NCBI RefSeq assembly: GCF_014268275.3
Contig: NZ_CP077084.1
Location: 2,666,001 to 2,730,000 of the forward strand
From: Pseudomonas tritici
Lineage (GTDB): Bacteria; Pseudomonadota; Gammaproteobacteria; Pseudomonadales; Pseudomonadaceae
Reading direction: 5' to 3'
Length of the DNA: 64,000 bases
A model generated the notes under the pieces. It was not told the origin of the DNA. It was given only the letters and a program-made list of their open reading frames with translations, and made no database searches. Of this stretch, positions 59,773 to 64,000 are shown one piece after another. The translations under genes and the position numbers were made by a program. Every line of letters begins with the position of its first letter. The first letter of the stretch is position 1.

Positions 59773-61572
59773 ATGCAACGCCTATTCCTGAGCCTGTTGA
59801 TCTGCCTGGGCTTCGCGCTCCCGGCCACCGCCCATGCCTGGTGGCAGGACGATTGGCACTACCGCAAACAGATCTCGGTAGACACCACCGCCCAAGGCGC
59901 CGCGATCAACCAGGCCCTGGGCCGCACCGCGCTGCTGGTGCGCCTGCACACGGGCAATTTCACCTTTGACGGGGTGAAGGAAGACGGTGCCGACCTGCGT
60001 TTTGTCAGCGCCGATGACAAGACCGTGTTCAACCATCAGATCGAAAGCTTCGACCCGTTGATGGGCATGGCGCTGATCTGGGTCGATGTGCCCAAGGTCG
60101 AAGGCGGCCAGCGCCAGGACCTGTGGATGTACTACGGCAATCAGAAAGCCCCGGCCACCGCCAACGGCCAACTGACGTTTGATCCGAACTACACCGCGCT
60201 TTACCACTTTGATGGGGCCAATGCGACACCGCCCCGGGACACCACGGCCTACGCCAACACTGCACTGAACGCCACTGGCGCGAGCATTGACGGCGTGATC
60301 GGCCGCGCCTTGCAGTTCGGCGGCCAGCCCTTGATGTTGCCGGCCAGCCCATCGTTGCAGCACGCAGCCGGTGGCGCATTCACCTTCAGTGCCTGGCTGC
60401 GCCTGGACCAGGCCAGTGGCGAGCAAGTGGTGCTGGCCCGTCGCGACGGCTCTCACAACCTGCTGCTGGGCTTGAACCAAGGTATGCCGTTTGTGGAAAT
60501 CGACGGCCAGCGCGCCGTGTCGACCCAACCGCTGAACCCCGGCCAATGGCAGCACCTGGCGTTCACCGCCGAGGGTGAAAAGGTCTCGTTGTATGTGAAT
60601 GGCCGCGAAACCGCGACCCTCGCCGTCGCCTTGCCAGCGTTCAATTCCCAGTTGGCCATTGGTGCCGACCTGCCGGAAGCGGGCAGCACGCACCAGCCAT
60701 TCGCCGGGGCCATCGATGAGCTGCGCCTGTCCAAGGTGGCGCGCCCGGCCGCGCTGTTGCTGGCCGACGCCAGCGCCCAGGGCGCCGAGTCGAAGCTGGT
60801 GGCCTATGGCGTGGATGAAGAACAGTCCGGCATGGGCTTCGGCAGCCTGGGCTTCTTGCTTAATGCCGTACCGGTCGACGCCTGGGTGATCATCCTGGTG
60901 CTGGTGGCGATGATGTTCCAGTCGTGGGTCATCATGCTGCGCAAGAACCGTCAGGTCAGCCGCCTCAGCAGTGCCAACGAGGTCTTCCGCGAGCATTTCG
61001 CGCAGATCGGCACCCGCCTGGAAATGTACGCCGACGACACGCAATTGGCTGAGCGCCTGACCCATTCTTCGCTGTGGCGCCTGTACCTGGTGGCGGTCAA
61101 GGAAATCCGCACCCGTCGCGCCCAGGGCGCCGACACCTCGTCGGTCTCGGCTGCCACCATCGAAGCCATCCGCTGTTCCATGGACGGCGTGCGCACCCGC
61201 GAAAACCAGGCCCTCAGCTCCAAGCTCTCGACCCTGTCCAACGCCATCGCCGGCGGCCCGTACATCGGCCTGCTCGGGACGGTGCTGGGGATCATGGTGG
61301 TGTTCCTCGGTACCGCCATGGCCGGTGACGTGAACATCAATGCCATCGCGCCGGGTATGGCGGCGGCCTTGCTGGCCACGGCCATGGGCCTGTTTGTCGC
61401 GATCCCGGCGCTGTTTGGCTACAACCGCCTGATCACGCGCAACAAGGAAGTGAGTGCGGACATGCGCGTGTTTGTCGATGAGTTCATCACCCGCCTGGCG
61501 GAGATGCACGGCGAGAGCCAGCACAGTGAAGCCGCGCACCGCGCACCGCATCACGCACCGGTTCCGGCCTGA
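59773..61572 (+). CDS. DUF2341-LamG-ExbB fusion: periplasmic lectin-like domain on a TolQ/ExbB proton channel
   Basis: A 599-residue inner-membrane protein, far longer than the ~240 residues of normal ExbB. A signal peptide (MQRLFLSLLICLGFALPATAHA) leads to a DUF2341 domain (WWQDDWHYRKQISVDTTAQGAAINQALGRTALLVRLHTGNF ... GADLRFVSADDKTVFNHQIESFDP, about 23 to 130) and a LamG/concanavalin-like domain (ALYHFDGAN ... FTFSAWLRLDQASGEQVVLARRDGSHNLLLGLNQG ... WQHLAFTAEGEKVSLYVNGRE ... FAGAIDELRLSKVARP, about 140 to 330). The C-terminal third is MotA/TolQ/ExbB: AWVIILVLVAMMFQSWVIMLRK and GGPYIGLLGTVLGIMVVFLGTAMAG plus AAALLATAMGLFVAIPALFGYN. It corresponds to the exbB2 position of the P. aeruginosa locus. 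Confidence 0.93.
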   Translation: MQRLFLSLLICLGFALPATAHAWWQDDWHYRKQISVDTTAQGAAINQALGRTALLVRLHTGNFTFDGVKEDGADLRFVSADDKTVFNHQIESFDPLMGMALIWVDVPKVEGGQRQDLWMYYGNQKAPATANGQLTFDPNYTALYHFDGANATPPRDTTAYANTALNATGASIDGVIGRALQFGGQPLMLPASPSLQHAAGGAFTFSAWLRLDQASGEQVVLARRDGSHNLLLGLNQGMPFVEIDGQRAVSTQPLNPGQWQHLAFTAEGEKVSLYVNGRETATLAVALPAFNSQLAIGADLPEAGSTHQPFAGAIDELRLSKVARPAALLLADASAQGAESKLVAYGVDEEQSGMGFGSLGFLLNAVPVDAWVIILVLVAMMFQSWVIMLRKNRQVSRLSSANEVFREHFAQIGTRLEMYADDTQLAERLTHSSLWRLYLVAVKEIRTRRAQGADTSSVSAATIEAIRCSMDGVRTRENQALSSKLSTLSNAIAGGPYIGLLGTVLGIMVVFLGTAMAGDVNINAIAPGMAAALLATAMGLFVAIPALFGYNRLITRNKEVSADMRVFVDEFITRLAEMHGESQHSEAAHRAPHHAPVPA

Positions 61573-61583
61573 GGAGAGTTGCC

Positions 61584-62009
61584 ATGGCTTCTGTAAATGC
61601 CTCCCACGACGATGACGATGATGCCGCCGTCGACAGCATCAACATCACGCCCCTGGTGGACGTGCTGATGGTGGTGCTGGTGATGTTTATCCTCACCGCC
61701 ACTGCCCAGGTCTCGGGTATCCAGATTCACCTGCCCAAGGCCAGCGCTTCGGTGTCGTTGTCGGAGGCCAAGACCAAGGCGATCTCCGTGAACGACGGCG
61801 GCCAGGTGTTCCTTGACGCGTACCCGGTGACCCTTGGCGAACTCGAAGAGCGCCTGCGTATCGAGAAAGCGCTGAACCCGGATTTCCCGGTGATCGTGCG
61901 CGGCGATGCGATGGTGCAGTACCAGAAGGTGATCGAAGTGCTCGACTTGCTGCGCCGGCTGGAGCTGTCCCAGGTCGGGCTGGTCACCGGCAAGCCGAGC
62001 CAGGGCTGA
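61584..62009 (+). CDS. exbD: ExbD/TolR-family proton-channel subunit
   Basis: A 141-residue bitopic protein: SINITPLVDVLMVVLVMFILTATAQVSGIQIHLPKAS contains the conserved Asp of the membrane segment (PLVDVLMV), needed for proton conduction. Periplasmic part: AISVNDGGQVFLDAYPVTLGELEERLRIEKALNPDFPVIVRGDAMVQYQKVIEVLDLLRR. Starts 11 bases after the ExbB fusion with a GAGGAG site. It couples with the ExbB-like channel and the adjacent TonB-like protein. Confidence 0.95.
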   Translation: MASVNASHDDDDDAAVDSINITPLVDVLMVVLVMFILTATAQVSGIQIHLPKASASVSLSEAKTKAISVNDGGQVFLDAYPVTLGELEERLRIEKALNPDFPVIVRGDAMVQYQKVIEVLDLLRRLELSQVGLVTGKPSQG

Positions 62010-62012
62010 GCC

Positions 62013-62720
62013 ATGACCGCACAGATCCCAATCGCGCCACTGCCCGTGAAAAAGAAGCCGCCATTGCGCCCGTTGAAGTGGGGCGCGGGCCTGTTGCTGG
62101 GCGCCGTGGCGGCCTGGTTTTTGTGGCAGTGGGCCAATGACATGAGTGGCGTGCGCCGCGAAGCGCCCAAGGTGCCGACGATTATCCCGTTGCCGCCACC
62201 ACCGCCACCGCCTCCAGAGAAACCCAAGGAGCCCGAGCCCCAGGTCGAAGAAAAAGTCCCGGAGCCGGTGCCAAGCCCCGAACCCGAAGAGGTCAAGCCG
62301 GCCGAGGAAGCGCCGCCTTCGCCCAACGAAGACCTGGCCAACCCGATGCAGATCGATGGCGACGCTCAGTCCGGCAATGACGGTTTCAACATCGGCGCTG
62401 GTAAGGGCGGCGGCATGGCCGGCAGCGGTGGCGGCGGCGGGTTGGGTACCGGCACGTACAAGCAGTACCTGGCCGGCACCTATCAACGGCTGATGCGCGA
62501 AGACCCGGAATTACGCAAGAAGGCTTTCTCGATACAGATAGACCTGTGGTTGGGCACCGATGGCCAGGTCACTAAAGCGCTGGTGGCCAAGTCCAGCGGG
62601 GATGCCGAGACCGATGCCCAGATGCTCGCGCTGATACGTGCACCGCGTTCCACACAGAAGCCGCCGGCCTCGCTGACGCTGCCCATGCGCCTGTCCCTGA
62701 AGGGCCGGCGCCCGGATTAA
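62013..62720 (+). CDS. TonB-like energy transducer
   Basis: A 235-residue protein with one membrane segment (GAGLLLGAVAAWFLWQWAN, about 25 to 45), a Pro/Glu-rich periplasmic spacer (eight consecutive Pro after IIPL, then PEKPKEPEP-type repeats), a Gly-rich region and a TonB/TolA-type C-terminal domain (YKQYLAGTYQRLMREDPELRKKAFSIQIDLWLGTDGQVTKALVAKSSGDAETDAQMLALIR). The start lies three bases after the exbD stop. It probably takes energy from the adjacent ExbB-ExbD to an outer-membrane partner; the VreA-like component and PdtB are candidates. Confidence 0.9.
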   Translation: MTAQIPIAPLPVKKKPPLRPLKWGAGLLLGAVAAWFLWQWANDMSGVRREAPKVPTIIPLPPPPPPPPEKPKEPEPQVEEKVPEPVPSPEPEEVKPAEEAPPSPNEDLANPMQIDGDAQSGNDGFNIGAGKGGGMAGSGGGGGLGTGTYKQYLAGTYQRLMREDPELRKKAFSIQIDLWLGTDGQVTKALVAKSSGDAETDAQMLALIRAPRSTQKPPASLTLPMRLSLKGRRPD

Positions 62721-62763
62721 TTGAATGCTTTTTTCAACGGTTTTTTACAGGAGTTGCGTACAC

Positions 62764-64000
62764 ATGATTTCCCCCGTGAATCGACTGACCCTGGCGGTCG
62801 GCATGGTCATCGCGACCCTGGTCGGCCAGGCGACTGCAGCCCCGGTCGCGCCCTCGGAAAACGTCACTATCAACCTGATCCGCCTGTTGGTGCAGCAAGG
62901 CGTGCTCAAGCAGGAAACCGCCAATGGGCTGATCGCCCAGGCCGAAAAGGAAGCCCAGCAGGCACGCCAGGCCAATGCCGCGTCGGTGGTTGCCGCAGGC
63001 CCGGTCGCCGCGCCCGGCGACGTGCGTGTGCAATATGTGCCGCAGGCGGTCAAGGATCAGATCCGCGATCAGGTCAAGGCCGAGGTCATGGCCACCGCCA
63101 AGCAGGAAAACTGGGCGCAGCCCAATACGTTCCCGGACTGGATCTCGCGCATCAGCTTTGATGGCGATATCCGTTTGCGCGACGAGTCGCGCTATTTTTC
63201 GGGTAACAACAGCAACAACATCACTGACTTCGCGAAGCTCAATGACACCGGCCCCTACGACGTCAACAAAAACTCCAATACCAAGTTCCCACCCTTGCTC
63301 AACACCCGCGAGGACCGTGAGAACCTGTTCCGCCTGCGCGCACGCCTGGGCATGAAGGCGGTGATCTCTCCGGATTGGACAGCCGGCATACGCATCGCCA
63401 CCGGCTCTGACAATAACCCGGTGTCCACCACCCAAACCCTGGGCGGCGGTTTCGGCAAAAAAGACGTCTGGCTTGACCAGGGTTACCTCACCTGGGCAAC
63501 CACCGACTACATGAAGTTGACCGCCGGCCGCATCGGCAACCCTTTCTACTCCACCGACATGATGTATTCCAACGACCTCAACTTCGACGGTGTGGCCGCA
63601 GTCTTCAACCACGCCCTCAATAGTGAATGGGGCCTGTTCGGCACGCTCGGCGCCTTCCCGGTCGAATACACCTCCGACACTGCCAGCGCCAACGGTATCG
63701 ACAAGGAAGACAGCGAGACCAAATGGCTGTTCGGTGGGCAGATTGGCGCTGACTGGAAGATCAATCGCAGCAACCGTCTCAAGCTGGCGGCTGCCTACTA
63801 CCAGTTCCAGGACATCGAAGGCGAGCGCTCCAGCCCTTGCGCGCCATGGGCGGGCGCGGCGGGTTGCGACACCGACGGCACGCGCGTGGCCTTCATGCAA
63901 AAAGGCAACACCGTGTTCAACTTGCGTAACAACACCACCAACCCGGCTGATCCTGCCAGAACACCCGACCCGCAGTTCGTAGGCCTGGCGTCCAAGTTCG
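62764..64000 (+). CDS. Putative porin (cut by window end)
   Basis: The first 412 residues of an outer-membrane protein that continues past the window. A signal peptide (NRLTLAVGMVIATLVGQATA) precedes a coiled, Gln/Ala-rich segment (LIRLLVQQGVLKQETANGLIAQAEKEAQQARQANAA), then a barrel: ISFDGDIRLRDESRYFSGNN, LFRLRARLGMKAVISPDWTAGIRIATGSDNNPVSTTQTLGGGFGKKDVWLDQGYLTWATTDYMKLTAGRIGNPFYSTDMMYSNDLNFDGVAAVFNH. This is the putative-porin family found next to exbD/tonB in the P. aeruginosa locus. AGGAG ribosome site. Probably transcribed with the TonB-like gene. Confidence 0.9.
   Translation, partial: MISPVNRLTLAVGMVIATLVGQATAAPVAPSENVTINLIRLLVQQGVLKQETANGLIAQAEKEAQQARQANAASVVAAGPVAAPGDVRVQYVPQAVKDQIRDQVKAEVMATAKQENWAQPNTFPDWISRISFDGDIRLRDESRYFSGNNSNNITDFAKLNDTGPYDVNKNSNTKFPPLLNTREDRENLFRLRARLGMKAVISPDWTAGIRIATGSDNNPVSTTQTLGGGFGKKDVWLDQGYLTWATTDYMKLTAGRIGNPFYSTDMMYSNDLNFDGVAAVFNHALNSEWGLFGTLGAFPVEYTSDTASANGIDKEDSETKWLFGGQIGADWKINRSNRLKLAAAYYQFQDIEGERSSPCAPWAGAAGCDTDGTRVAFMQKGNTVFNLRNNTTNPADPARTPDPQFVGLASKF

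Noticed and set aside
59782..61554. 590-codon open frame antisense to the ExbB fusion gene
   Set aside because: Composition is His/Gln/Arg/Gly-rich, typical of a mirror frame, while the sense strand has signal peptide and channel motifs.

Overview
The window reads as chromosome of a Pseudomonas of the fluorescens group. Support comes from high GC with G/C-ending codons throughout, REP palindromes with GTGGGAGCGGGCTTG / CAAGCCCGCTCCCAC arms, short 4-base-overlap operons, and a 30 kb block whose gene content and order match the P. aeruginosa PUMA3/Hxc/Pdt locus. No rRNA, tRNA, phage, CRISPR array or intact insertion sequence was recognised.

Region 1-6.4 kb holds the end of an MFS transporter, a YghU-type glutathione S-transferase, and a minus-strand operon (Gfo/Idh/MocA dehydrogenase, hydroxypyruvate-isomerase-like TIM barrel, lone periplasmic sugar-binding protein). 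The operon has a textbook sigma-54 promoter and is divergent from an AcoR-like sigma-54 activator; a symmetric operator cluster lies between them. Region 6.4-11.3 kb is an RNA-repair module: rtcR (CARF-type sensor domain plus sigma-54 AAA+ domain) divergent from rtcB, a predicted nucleotidyltransferase and rtcA, with a sigma-54 promoter before rtcB. Region 11.3-15.9 kb is a LacI-family regulator with a perfect palindromic operator, divergent from a membrane desaturase/hydroxylase, a MocE-type Rieske ferredoxin, a ferredoxin reductase and a sugar isomerase. Together with the first operon this resembles the rhizopine (moc) catabolic gene set split in two.

Region 16-30 kb is mixed housekeeping and detoxification: UppP, GNAT acetyltransferase, a small lipoprotein, a GlxA-like regulator, a NemR-like TetR repressor with a DJ-1/PfpI protein and an Old Yellow Enzyme, quinone oxidoreductase plus MFS pump with a divergent LysR regulator, DoxX, a chloroperoxidase-type hydrolase, an alginate-export-type porin with a VOC protein, a zinc alcohol dehydrogenase and a small secreted protein.

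Region 30.4-64 kb is the main functional unit, a PUMA3-like cell-surface signalling and secretion locus. It runs vreA (STN plus TonB-C-like), vreI (ECF sigma) and vreR (FecR-like anti-sigma), then eleven hxc type II secretion genes on alternating strands, a DING phosphate-binding protein (a plausible Hxc substrate), the 4016-residue TpsA exoprotein pdtA, a phdA-like gene, the TpsB transporter pdtB, a DUF2341-LamG-ExbB fusion, ExbD, a TonB-like protein, and a putative porin cut by the window end. In P. aeruginosa this locus responds to phosphate starvation; regulation here is inferred. Two copies of a long palindromic, MITE-like repeat sit in this block, one of about 707 bp exactly between hxcQ and hxcR and a short derivative between pdtA and phdA.
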